A stretch of 8,272 nt of DNA from Oscillibacter sp. Lineage in GTDB: Bacteria; Bacillota; Clostridia; Oscillospirales; Oscillospiraceae. A model generated the notes under the pieces. It did no database searches. It saw only the letters and a program-made list of their open reading frames with translations, and was not told where the DNA came from. Location of the stretch: the NCBI GenBank assembly GCA_017380995.1, contig JAFOCY010000002.1, forward strand, positions 1-8,272, read 5' to 3'. This document shows positions 1-6,398 of the stretch, piece after piece. Positions within the stretch are counted from its first letter, which is position 1. The number at the start of each line of letters is the position of its first letter. The position numbers and the translations under genes were made by a program.

Positions 1-873
1 CCCGATCTCCGGGACGCTCTGGAAAAGCTCCAGCTCAACGACGCCTCCCTCTCCTTTGAACCCGAATCCTCTGTGGCTCTGGGCTTTGGCTTCCGCTGCG
101 GCTTTTTGGGGATGCTCCACATGGAGGTCATCCAGGAGAGGCTGGAGCGGGAGTTCAACCTGGACCTGGTGACCACCCTGCCCTCTGTTATCTACCATGT
201 GTATAAGACGGACGGCACACTGGTGAAGGTGGATAACCCCCACAACTATCCCGATCCCGGCACCATCGAGCACGCCGAGGAGCCCTATGTGAAGGTCTCC
301 ATCATCGCGCCCAACGAGTATGTGGGCAACATTATGCCTATGTGCCAGGAGCGCCGGGGCGAGTTCAAGGATATGCAGTATCTGGACACCAACCTGGTGG
401 AACTCCATTACCAGATGCCCCTCAACGAGATCATCTATGATTTCTTTGACGCTCTGAAGGCCAACACCCGGGGCTATGCTTCCCTGGACTATGAGCTTTC
501 CGGTTACCGGGAGAGCGACCTGGTGAAGGTGGATATGCTCCTCAACGGCGACCAGGTGGACGCTCTGAGCTTCATCGCCCATAAGGATAAGGCCTATCCC
601 CGGGCCCGCCGCCTGTGCGAAAAGCTGAAGGAGAATATTCCCCGTCAGCTCTTCGAGATCCCTGTCCAGGCGGCCATCGGCGGCCGTGTCATTGCCCGTG
701 AGACGGTGAAGGCCATGCGCAAGGACGTGCTGGCCAAGTGCTACGGCGGCGATATTACGCGAAAGAAGAAGCTGCTGGAAAAGCAGAAAGAAGGCAAGAA
801 GAAAATGCGGTCTCTGGGAACGGTGCAGATCCCCACAGAGGCCTTCCTTGCCGTTCTCAAATTGGACGAATAA
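1..873 (+). CDS. lepA: Elongation factor 4 (LepA), C-terminal half, 5' end outside window
   Basis: LepA is a ribosome-associated translational GTPase of the cytoplasm that acts on stalled or misassembled ribosomes and in 30S biogenesis. The open frame enters at base 1 and gives 290 residues ending in TAA at 871-873; a whole LepA is about 600 residues, so the GTPase domain lies upstream. Visible family landmarks are the [17 protein letters not shown] stretch (fragment residues about 25-41), an EF-G domain V-like segment starting near [16 protein letters not shown] (about 95-180), and the LepA-specific C-terminal domain (about 182-290). The latter includes the basic [20 protein letters not shown] segment and the closing [11 protein letters not shown]. 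The GTG at 73 lies inside this conserved run and is not the start. Nothing looks damaged. It is the last gene of its transcription unit, since a strong hairpin follows 7 bases after the stop. Confidence 0.97.
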   Translation, partial: PDLRDALEKLQLNDASLSFEPESSVALGFGFRCGFLGMLHMEVIQERLEREFNLDLVTTLPSVIYHVYKTDGTLVKVDNPHNYPDPGTIEHAEEPYVKVSIIAPNEYVGNIMPMCQERRGEFKDMQYLDTNLVELHYQMPLNEIIYDFFDALKANTRGYASLDYELSGYRESDLVKVDMLLNGDQVDALSFIAHKDKAYPRARRLCEKLKENIPRQLFEIPVQAAIGGRVIARETVKAMRKDVLAKCYGGDITRKKKLLEKQKEGKKKMRSLGTVQIPTEAFLAVLKLDE

Positions 874-880
874 AGATACA

Positions 881-912
881 AACCTCCCGCAGCCTGCGCT
901 GCGGGAGGTTTT
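881..912 (+). terminator. Hairpin terminator after lepA
   Basis: A perfect 13-bp inverted repeat has left arm 881-893 (AACCTCCCGCAGC), a 4-base loop 894-897 (CTGC) and right arm 898-910. It is GC-rich and very stable. The T run after it is short (TTTT, 909-912), so this is a strong stem with a weak U tail. Its position 7 bases after the lepA stop and 130 bases before the car promoter fits an intrinsic terminator. Confidence 0.82.
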
Positions 913-1041
913 GCTGCGTTTGGCGGCCGCGAAAGGCCGGCAAAGGCGGAAAATTCCCATCATTTACCAGCAAATGGAAAAATAGACAAAAAGGAAGCTC
1001 GGATTTCGTCAGAAATTTGGGCCTCTTAACACGATTGGTGA

Positions 1042-1070
1042 TTGACGGGATTTGAAAAAAATATCATAAT
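1042..1070 (+). promoter_or_regulatory. Sigma-A type promoter of the carA-carB operon
   Basis: A -35 box TTGACG (1042-1047, five of six consensus bases) is followed after exactly 17 bases by a -10 box CATAAT (1065-1070, five of six). The spacer and downstream flank are A/T-rich, in contrast to the surrounding GC-rich DNA. Transcription would start near 1077, giving a leader of only about 36 bases before the carA ATG. That is too short for a T-box, a PyrR-type attenuator or a riboswitch, so control by such a leader element is not supported. A second possible -10, TACAAT (1087-1092), has no good -35 partner. Confidence 0.8.
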
Positions 1071-1100
1071 AATAAAGAATATGGGTTACAATGCAAATAC

Positions 1101-1107
1101 AAGGAGG
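1101..1107 (+). promoter_or_regulatory. Ribosome binding site of carA
   Basis: AAGGAGG at 1101-1107 is a near-perfect Shine-Dalgarno match, five bases before the ATG at 1113. It fixes the carA start and predicts efficient initiation. Confidence 0.9.
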
Positions 1108-1112
1108 AGACC

Positions 1113-2171
1113 ATGAAAAAAGGCTATTTGGTATTGCAGGATGGCCGGGTATTTGAAGGCTACCGCTTCGGTGCCCAGACCGATTCTATCGGTGAACTGG
1201 TGTTCACCACCGGCATGGGCGGCTACATCGAGACCCTGACTGATCCTGCCTTTGCAGGCGAGATCGTCATGCACACCTATCCCCTGATCGGCAACTACGG
1301 CATCATCGAGGAGGACTTCGAGGGCGAGTGCTTGATGAAGGGCTACGTCGTGCGCGAGTGGTGCCCGGCGCCCTCCAATTTCCGCACCCAGTATGATCTG
1401 GATACCTATCTCAAGGCGAAGAACGTCCCCGGCATCTGGGGCGTGGATACCCGTGAGCTCACCCGCATCATCCGGGAAAACGGCGTGATGAACGCCATGA
1501 TCTGCGATGAGGTTCCTGCTGACCTCTCTGTGATTGAGAGCTATGCCATTGCGGAGCCCGTGAAGTATGCCACCTGCAAGTCCATCTCTCTCCATAACGC
1601 CCAGGGCGAGGAGAAGTTCCATGTGACGCTGGTGGACTATGGCGTCCGCCGCTCCCTCATCCGCACCCTGCAGGCCATTGGCTGCACGGTGACGGTGGTC
1701 CCTGCCAGCGCTACCGCCGAGGATATCCTCTCCGGCAAGCCTGACGGTGTAGTCCTCTCTGACGGACCCGGCGATCCTGCCCAGAATGAGGCCATGATCG
1801 CGGAGCTGAAAAAGCTCCTGGGCAAGGTGCCCATGATGGCTGTGGGCCTGGGTCACCAGATGCTCTCCCTTGCTGCCGGCGGAAAGACCGAGAAGCTCAA
1901 GGCCGGCCACCACGGCGCCAACCAGCCCGCCAAGGATCTTCTCAGCGGCCGCACCTATGTTACCGCTCAGAACCACTGCTATGTGGTCACCGATCCCGGC
2001 TGCGGCACCGTCCGCTTTGTCAACGCCAACGACGCCACCTGCGAGGGCGTTGTGTATGATGAGCAGAAGGCCTTCGGCGTCCAGTTTACTCCTGATGCTC
2101 CCCGCGGCCTGGCGGACGCGTCCTTCCTCTATGAAAGCTTTGCTGAACTTATGAAAGGTGGTGCCAACTAA
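1113..2171 (+). CDS. carA: Carbamoyl-phosphate synthase small subunit with a disrupted glutaminase triad
   Basis: CarA normally hydrolyses glutamine and passes the ammonia to CarB for carbamoyl phosphate, which feeds pyrimidine and arginine synthesis. This protein has 352 residues, near the family's usual 360. The N-terminal CPSase domain is clear (TGMGGYIETLTDP, TYPLIGNYG, GIWGVDTRELTRIIRENG), followed by a class I amidotransferase domain (LSDGPGDP, LGHQ, TAQNH). The amidotransferase catalytic residues are changed. The nucleophile motif, usually G-I-C-L-G-H-Q, reads A-V-G-L-G-H-Q, giving Gly245 (codon GGC at 1845). The usual Q-[FY]-H-P-E reads Q-F-T-P-D, giving Thr326 and Asp328. The glycine after QNH is Cys289. 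Glutaminase activity is therefore not expected, while the fold and the CarB-facing N-terminal domain look intact, so a structural role in an ammonia-using synthetase is inferred. The frame is clean with no sign of decay. It overlaps carB by one base (TAATG), indicating translational coupling. Confidence 0.95.
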   Translation: MKKGYLVLQDGRVFEGYRFGAQTDSIGELVFTTGMGGYIETLTDPAFAGEIVMHTYPLIGNYGIIEEDFEGECLMKGYVVREWCPAPSNFRTQYDLDTYLKAKNVPGIWGVDTRELTRIIRENGVMNAMICDEVPADLSVIESYAIAEPVKYATCKSISLHNAQGEEKFHVTLVDYGVRRSLIRTLQAIGCTVTVVPASATAEDILSGKPDGVVLSDGPGDPAQNEAMIAELKKLLGKVPMMAVGLGHQMLSLAAGGKTEKLKAGHHGANQPAKDLLSGRTYVTAQNHCYVVTDPGCGTVRFVNANDATCEGVVYDEQKAFGVQFTPDAPRGLADASFLYESFAELMKGGAN

Positions 2172-5100
2172 TGCCTCTGGATAAAAGCATTAAGAAAGCC
2201 CTCGTGATCGGCTCCGGCCCCATCGTCATCGGTCAGGCTGCCGAGTTTGACTATGCCGGCACCCAGGCCTGCCGCGTTCTGAAAGAGGCCGGCGTGGATG
2301 TTGTGCTGTGCAACTCCAACCCCGCTACCATCATGACCGACCAGGCCATGGCGGACGAGATCTACCTGGAGCCTCTGACCATCGAGACCATCAAGCGCAT
2401 CATCAAGAAGGAAAAGCCCGACAGCGTCCTGGCAGGCCTGGGCGGCCAGACCGGCCTGACTCTGGCCATGCAGTTGGATAAGGAAGGCTTCCTCGCCGCC
2501 AACAACGTCCGCATTCTGGGCACTAACGCCAAGTCCATTACCAAGGCCGAGGACCGTGAGCTCTTTAAGGAGGCCATGGAGGAGATTGGCCAGCCCTGTA
2601 TCGCCTCCGATATCGCTGAGACGGTGGAAGGCGCTCTGGAAGTGGCTGAGAAGATCGGCTATCCCGTGATTGTCCGTCCCGCCTTTACCCTGGGCGGCGA
2701 GGGTGGCGGCGCTGCCAACAACGCCGAGGAGCTGAAGGTCATTGCTCAGATCGGCCTGGACGCTTCCCCCATCACCCAGATCCTGGTGGAGAAGGCCATC
2801 TTCGGCTGGAAAGAGATCGAGTTTGAGACCATGCGCGACAGCGCCGGCAACGCCATCATCATCTGCTCCATGGAGAACGTGGACCCCGTCGGCGTCCACA
2901 CCGGCGACTCCATCGTGGTGGCTCCCACCCAGACTCTGGCCGCCAAGGAATACGGTATGCTCCGCGACGCGGCCCTCAAGATCGTGACCCACCTGGGCAT
3001 CGTGGGCGGCTGCAACGTCCAGCTGGCCCTGAACCCCGAGAGCTATGAGTACGCGGTCATCGAGGTCAACCCCCGCGTGTCCCGTTCCTCCGCCCTGGCC
3101 TCCAAGGCCACCGGCTACCCCATTGCCAAGATCACTGCAAAGCTGGCCCTGGGCTATACCCTGGATGAGATCAAAAACGACATCACCGGCAAGACCTATG
3201 CCTGCTTTGAGCCCTCTGTTGACTACATCGTCACCAAGATGCCCAAGTGGCCCTTCGACAAGTTTGCCGATGCATCCCGCACCCTCGGCACCAAGATGAA
3301 GGCCACCGGCGAGGTCATGTCCATTGCTCCCAGCTTTGAGATGGGCATTATGAAGGCTGTCCGCGGCTGCGAGATCGGCCTGGACACCCTGAACGCCAAG
3401 AAGGACCCCGATGAGACCGCCTCCATCGAGGAGCGCCTTGCCCGCGTGGACGACAAGCGGTTGTTCACCGTATTTGAGGCACTGAAGTCCGGTGTCAGCG
3501 TGGAGACCGTCAATCAGATCACCAAGATCGACCCCTGGTTCCTCAGCCACATCAAGAACCTGGCGGACTTTGAGCTGGAGCTGGCAGAGAAGGGCCTCAC
3601 CGAGGAGCTGTATCTGCTGGGCCGCCGCTACGGCTATACCGACGGCGCCATGAAGCGTCTTTCCGGCGCCGAAGAGCTGCCCTGCGAGGCAAAGAAGGCC
3701 GTTTACAAGATGGTGGATACCTGCGCCGCCGAGTATGACGCAGAGGTCCCCTACTTCTATTCCACTGCCGATACCTACTGCGAGGCCCGCTCCTTCCCCA
3801 AGAGCGGCAAGCCCGTCATCATGGTCCTTGGCTCCGGTCCTATCCGTATCGGCCAGGGCATTGAGTTCGACTACTCCTCCGTCCACTGCGTTTGGACGCT
3901 GAAGGAAATGGGCTACGAGGTGGTCATCGTCAACAACAACCCCGAGACCGTTTCCACCGACTACGATACCGCCGACCGGCTGTACTTCGAGCCCCTGTGC
4001 CCCGAGGATGTGATGAACATCATCGACACCGAAAAGCCCATCGGCGTGGTGGTTGCTTTCGGCGGCCAGACCGCCATCAAGCTCACCCAGTTCCTGGATA
4101 GCCAGGGCATCCTCATCCTGGGCACCTCTGCCGAGTCCATCGACATGGCCGAGGACCGCGAGCGGTTCGACGAGCTGCTGGAGCGCTACAACATCAAGCG
4201 TCCCCGCGGCTGCGGCGTTACCGGCCTGGAGAGCGCCCTGGAAGCTGCCAACAATCTGGGCTATCCCGTACTGCTGCGTCCCAGCTACGTGATCGGCGGC
4301 CAGAACATGGTCATCGCCCACAACGATGAGGAAGTCCGCCGCTACATGGAGGTCATCCTCTCCGGCAAGATCGAAAACCCCGTCCTGGTGGACCAGTACC
4401 TCCAGGGCCGCGAGCTGGAAGTGGACGTCATCTCCGACGGTGTGGACGTTCTGATCCCCGGCGTCATGCAGCACATCGAGCGCACCGGCGTTCACAGCGG
4501 TGACTCCATCGCCGTTTATCCCCACTTCTCCATCGGTGATAAGATGCTCAAGACCATCATCGACTGCTCCGAGAAGCTGGCCCTCAGCCTTGGCACCCGT
4601 GGCCTGATCAACATCCAGTACCTCATCTACCAGGGTGAGCTGTACGTCATCGAGGTCAACCCCCGTGCCTCCCGTACTGTGCCTTACATCTCCAAGGTCA
4701 CCGGCGTTCCCATGGTGGACCTGGCTACCCGCGTGATGCTGGGCCAGCCCCTGAAGTCCCTGGGCTTTGGCACCGGTCTTTACAAGCAGCCTCCCTATGT
4801 TGCCGTGAAGGTTCCCGTCTTCTCCTTCCAGAAGATCACCGACGCCAACGCCGCCCTCTCTCCCGAGATGAAGTCCACCGGCGAGGTCCTGGGCCTTGGC
4901 AAGGATATGCAGGAGGCCCTGTTCAAGGGTCTGGTCTCCGCCGGCTACAAGGTGGAAAAGGCCACCCGCGGCGGCGTCCTGATCTCCGTCAATCACCGTG
5001 ACCAGCCCGAGGTGGTAGGCATTGCCCGCCGCCTGGACGAGATGGGCTTCAAGCTCTATGCCACCGGCGGTACCGCCCGTGAGATCAGCCACCTTGGCAC

Positions 5101-6202
5101 CGATGTTGAGATCGTGGGCAAGCTGGGCCGGGACAGCCGCGTGTTCAAGCTGCTGGAAAACGGCGAGATCGACTATGTGATCCTCACCGGTTCCATGGAG
5201 CCTGAGTACATCAAGGACTTTATCCGTCTGAACCACCGCTGCGTCCAGCTGGGCATTCCCTGCCTGACTTCTCTGGATACCGCCAGCGCCCTCACCGATA
5301 TTCTGGCTTCCCGCTACAACCAGCACAACACCGAGCTGATCGATATCTGCCACCTGCGTGAAAGCCGCGAGAAGCTGCACTTTGCCAAGATGGAGACCTG
5401 CGGCAATGACCATATCTTCCTGGAGAACTTCGACGGCAAGATCACCTGCCCCGAGTCCTTGTGCGTGTCCCTGTGCGACCGTCACTACGGCATCGGCGCT
5501 GACGGCATCGTGCTGATGGAAAAGTCTGATATTGCCGACGCCAAGATCAAGATGTACAACGCCGACGGTTCCGAGGGCACCATGGCCGGTAACGGCCTGC
5601 GCTCCATGGGCAAGTACCTCTATGATAACGGCATCGTAAAGAAGGATGTCATGACCATCGAGACTGCCAAGGGCATCAAGACCGTGGAGCTCCACATTCT
5701 GGGCGGCAAGGCCAATTCCGCCACCGTGGATATGGGCAAGGCCAGCCTGGATGCTTCCGCCCTCAACCTGGGCGTGGATACCGCCGTTGACCATCCCATC
5801 ACCATTGACGGCCAGGAGTACAAGGTCACCTGCGTGGATGTGGGCAACCCCCACTGCGTGGTCTTCTGCGACCGCGTGGACCGCGTGAAGGTGAAGGAGA
5901 TCGGCCCCAAGTTTGAGCACGCCGAGTATTTCCCCGACCGTGTGAATACGGAGTTTGTCCGCGTTGTCAACCCCACCACCATCAAGATGCGCGTGTGGGA
6001 GCGCGGCAGCGGTGAAACCATGGCTTGCGGTACCGGCGCCTGCGCCGCAGTGGTTGCCGCGGTCGCCAACGGCCTTTGCGCCAAGGACACCGATATCACC
6101 GTGAAGGTCCGTGGCGGTGACCTCATTGTGAATTATACCGATGAGCGCATCACCCTCACTGGCGATGTGAAGCTGGTCTACACCGGCGAAACCGAATATT
6201 AA
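2171..6202 (+). CDS. carB: Carbamoyl-phosphate synthase large subunit fused to a DapF-like domain
   Basis: CarB makes carbamoyl phosphate from bicarbonate, ammonia and two ATP in the cytoplasm. The protein has 1343 residues against about 1070 for ordinary CarB. Order: carboxyphosphate half (about 1-400; Mg-ligand motif VIEVNPR with Glu298 and Asn300; GVHTGDS), linking helical domain (about 401-546), carbamate-phosphorylating half (about 547-932; Glu828 and Asn830 in VIEVNPR; GVHSGDS), MGS-like allosteric domain (about 933-1058, with LYATGGTA), a short linker, and a DapF domain (about 1069-1343). Both ATP-grasp halves keep their main motifs, so synthetase activity is expected. Oddities are Glu177 in the N-half glycine loop (GGEGGG, where Thr, Ser or Ala is usual) and an MGS domain diverged at its C-terminal end. 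The start follows AAAGGTGG (2154-2161) by nine bases and overlaps the carA stop. No internal stop, frameshift or strong internal ribosome site separates the two enzymes, so one fused polypeptide is predicted. Confidence 0.95.
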   Translation: MPLDKSIKKALVIGSGPIVIGQAAEFDYAGTQACRVLKEAGVDVVLCNSNPATIMTDQAMADEIYLEPLTIETIKRIIKKEKPDSVLAGLGGQTGLTLAMQLDKEGFLAANNVRILGTNAKSITKAEDRELFKEAMEEIGQPCIASDIAETVEGALEVAEKIGYPVIVRPAFTLGGEGGGAANNAEELKVIAQIGLDASPITQILVEKAIFGWKEIEFETMRDSAGNAIIICSMENVDPVGVHTGDSIVVAPTQTLAAKEYGMLRDAALKIVTHLGIVGGCNVQLALNPESYEYAVIEVNPRVSRSSALASKATGYPIAKITAKLALGYTLDEIKNDITGKTYACFEPSVDYIVTKMPKWPFDKFADASRTLGTKMKATGEVMSIAPSFEMGIMKAVRGCEIGLDTLNAKKDPDETASIEERLARVDDKRLFTVFEALKSGVSVETVNQITKIDPWFLSHIKNLADFELELAEKGLTEELYLLGRRYGYTDGAMKRLSGAEELPCEAKKAVYKMVDTCAAEYDAEVPYFYSTADTYCEARSFPKSGKPVIMVLGSGPIRIGQGIEFDYSSVHCVWTLKEMGYEVVIVNNNPETVSTDYDTADRLYFEPLCPEDVMNIIDTEKPIGVVVAFGGQTAIKLTQFLDSQGILILGTSAESIDMAEDRERFDELLERYNIKRPRGCGVTGLESALEAANNLGYPVLLRPSYVIGGQNMVIAHNDEEVRRYMEVILSGKIENPVLVDQYLQGRELEVDVISDGVDVLIPGVMQHIERTGVHSGDSIAVYPHFSIGDKMLKTIIDCSEKLALSLGTRGLINIQYLIYQGELYVIEVNPRASRTVPYISKVTGVPMVDLATRVMLGQPLKSLGFGTGLYKQPPYVAVKVPVFSFQKITDANAALSPEMKSTGEVLGLGKDMQEALFKGLVSAGYKVEKATRGGVLISVNHRDQPEVVGIARRLDEMGFKLYATGGTAREISHLGTDVEIVGKLGRDSRVFKLLENGEIDYVILTGSMEPEYIKDFIRLNHRCVQLGIPCLTSLDTASALTDILASRYNQHNTELIDICHLRESREKLHFAKMETCGNDHIFLENFDGKITCPESLCVSLCDRHYGIGADGIVLMEKSDIADAKIKMYNADGSEGTMAGNGLRSMGKYLYDNGIVKKDVMTIETAKGIKTVELHILGGKANSATVDMGKASLDASALNLGVDTAVDHPITIDGQEYKVTCVDVGNPHCVVFCDRVDRVKVKEIGPKFEHAEYFPDRVNTEFVRVVNPTTIKMRVWERGSGETMACGTGACAAVVAAVANGLCAKDTDITVKVRGGDLIVNYTDERITLTGDVKLVYTGETEY
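5375..6202 (+). other. DapF-like (diaminopimelate epimerase) domain of the CarB fusion
   Basis: DapF interconverts LL- and meso-diaminopimelate for lysine and peptidoglycan synthesis, using two cysteines as acid and base. Residues 1069-1343 of the fusion cover a whole DapF of about 275 residues. Recognisable motifs are KMETCGND (Asn1079), HYGIGADG, NADGSEGTM (Asn1130), VGNPHCVVF, RVNTEFV and WERGSGETMACGTGACA. The second catalytic cysteine is present (Cys1286, codon TGC at 6026). The first, normally in M-C-G-N-G-I-R-C, is missing: the text reads M-A-G-N-G-L-R-S, giving Ala1139 (codon GCC at 5585) nine residues after Asn1130, the expected spacing. Substrate binding may persist, but standard two-base epimerisation should not. 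Codon use matches the CarB part, suggesting a settled fusion. The internal ATG at 5390 has no ribosome binding site, so separate translation is unlikely. Confidence 0.9.
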
Positions 6203-6222
6203 GATCTGAACAGATCTGTTTT

Positions 6223-6257
6223 CCAGACACCCCGGCAATATCTGCCGGGGTGTCTGG
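6223..6257 (+). terminator. Perfect 15-bp hairpin after carB, probable operon terminator
   Basis: Left arm 6223-6237 (CCAGACACCCCGGCA), loop 6238-6242 (ATATC) and right arm 6243-6257 are perfectly complementary. The stem lies 20 bases after the carB stop and before the next promoter. It lacks a proper T run (ATGTTTG follows), so it could be a weak-tail terminator or a 3'-end stabilising hairpin. A smaller inverted repeat, AGATCTG/CAGATCT (6202-6217), sits between stop and hairpin and is followed by GTTTT. Confidence 0.65.
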
Positions 6258-6301
6258 ATGTTTGCCGTCCTGAAGGGAGCCAAAGAAAAACGAGGCAAAA
6301 A

Positions 6302-6320
6302 GTGAAAAAGAGCTTTTCAC
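6302..6320. repeat. 7-bp inverted repeat overlapping the -35 region, possible operator
   Basis: GTGAAAA (6302-6308) and TTTTCAC (6314-6320) are exact inverted copies separated by five bases. The right arm coincides with the proposed -35 box of the downstream membrane-protein gene. Its size, symmetry and placement would suit a dimeric repressor, but no regulator gene is visible nearby and A/T-rich repeats of this length can arise by chance. Confidence 0.4.
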
Positions 6321-6342
6321 GCACTTGGGGATATGATATGAT
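6314..6342 (+). promoter_or_regulatory. Promoter of the small membrane-protein gene
   Basis: A weak -35 TTTTCA (6314-6319, four of six consensus bases) and a good -10 TATGAT (6337-6342, five of six) are separated by 17 bases. A second TATGAT begins five bases earlier (6332-6337). Transcription would start near 6349, giving a leader of about 50 bases. The promoter lies after the carB hairpin, so this gene can be expressed independently of the car operon. Confidence 0.6.
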
Positions 6343-6398
6343 TTTTATAGAATTTCCCGGAGCACTTGGCCCGGCTATCATTCCGTTGGAGGGAGACT

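Noticed and set aside
73..75. GTG as a start codon for lepA.
   Set aside because: Family-conserved LepA sequence ([14 protein letters not shown]...) continues upstream in frame to base 1, so the gene simply enters from outside the window.
913..1041. A possible small RNA or riboswitch between lepA and carA.
   Set aside because: Only short, weak stems can be drawn (for example ATTTC/GAAAT near 1003-1016), there is no promoter and terminator pair, and the car promoter lies downstream of it.
738..1055. A + strand frame overlapping the lepA end, its terminator and the car promoter.
   Set aside because: It is out of frame with the clearly conserved LepA C-terminus, crosses a terminator hairpin and has no ribosome site or family resemblance.
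1086..1976. A 296-codon antisense open frame over carA.
   Set aside because: Same codon-bias shadow in register with carA; its composition is repetitive and no family is recognisable.
1113..2171. carA as a decaying pseudogene.
   Set aside because: The frame is full length with a strong ribosome site, translationally coupled to carB, and other conserved motifs are intact. Selective loss at the three triad positions looks like altered function rather than decay.
5341..5410. The CarB-DapF junction as a frameshift or missed stop between two overlapping genes.
   Set aside because: The frame passes cleanly from MGS domain to linker to DapF start, with no ribosome binding site before the internal ATG at 5390 and no slippery run. 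Raw reads were not available, so this is kept as a refutation test for the fusion.
2168..6298. A 1376-codon open frame antisense to the entire carB-dapF gene.
   Set aside because: It is in register with carB codons, and stops there require TTA, CTA or TCA codons in carB. The strong C/G third-position bias explains their absence. The translation is a low-complexity run of G, A, D, H, V and L with no recognisable domain.
6366..6368. TTG start for the ArAE/FUSC-like protein.
   Set aside because: No ribosome site precedes it, while ATG 6399 has GGAGGGA at a suitable distance and begins just before the family-like segment.
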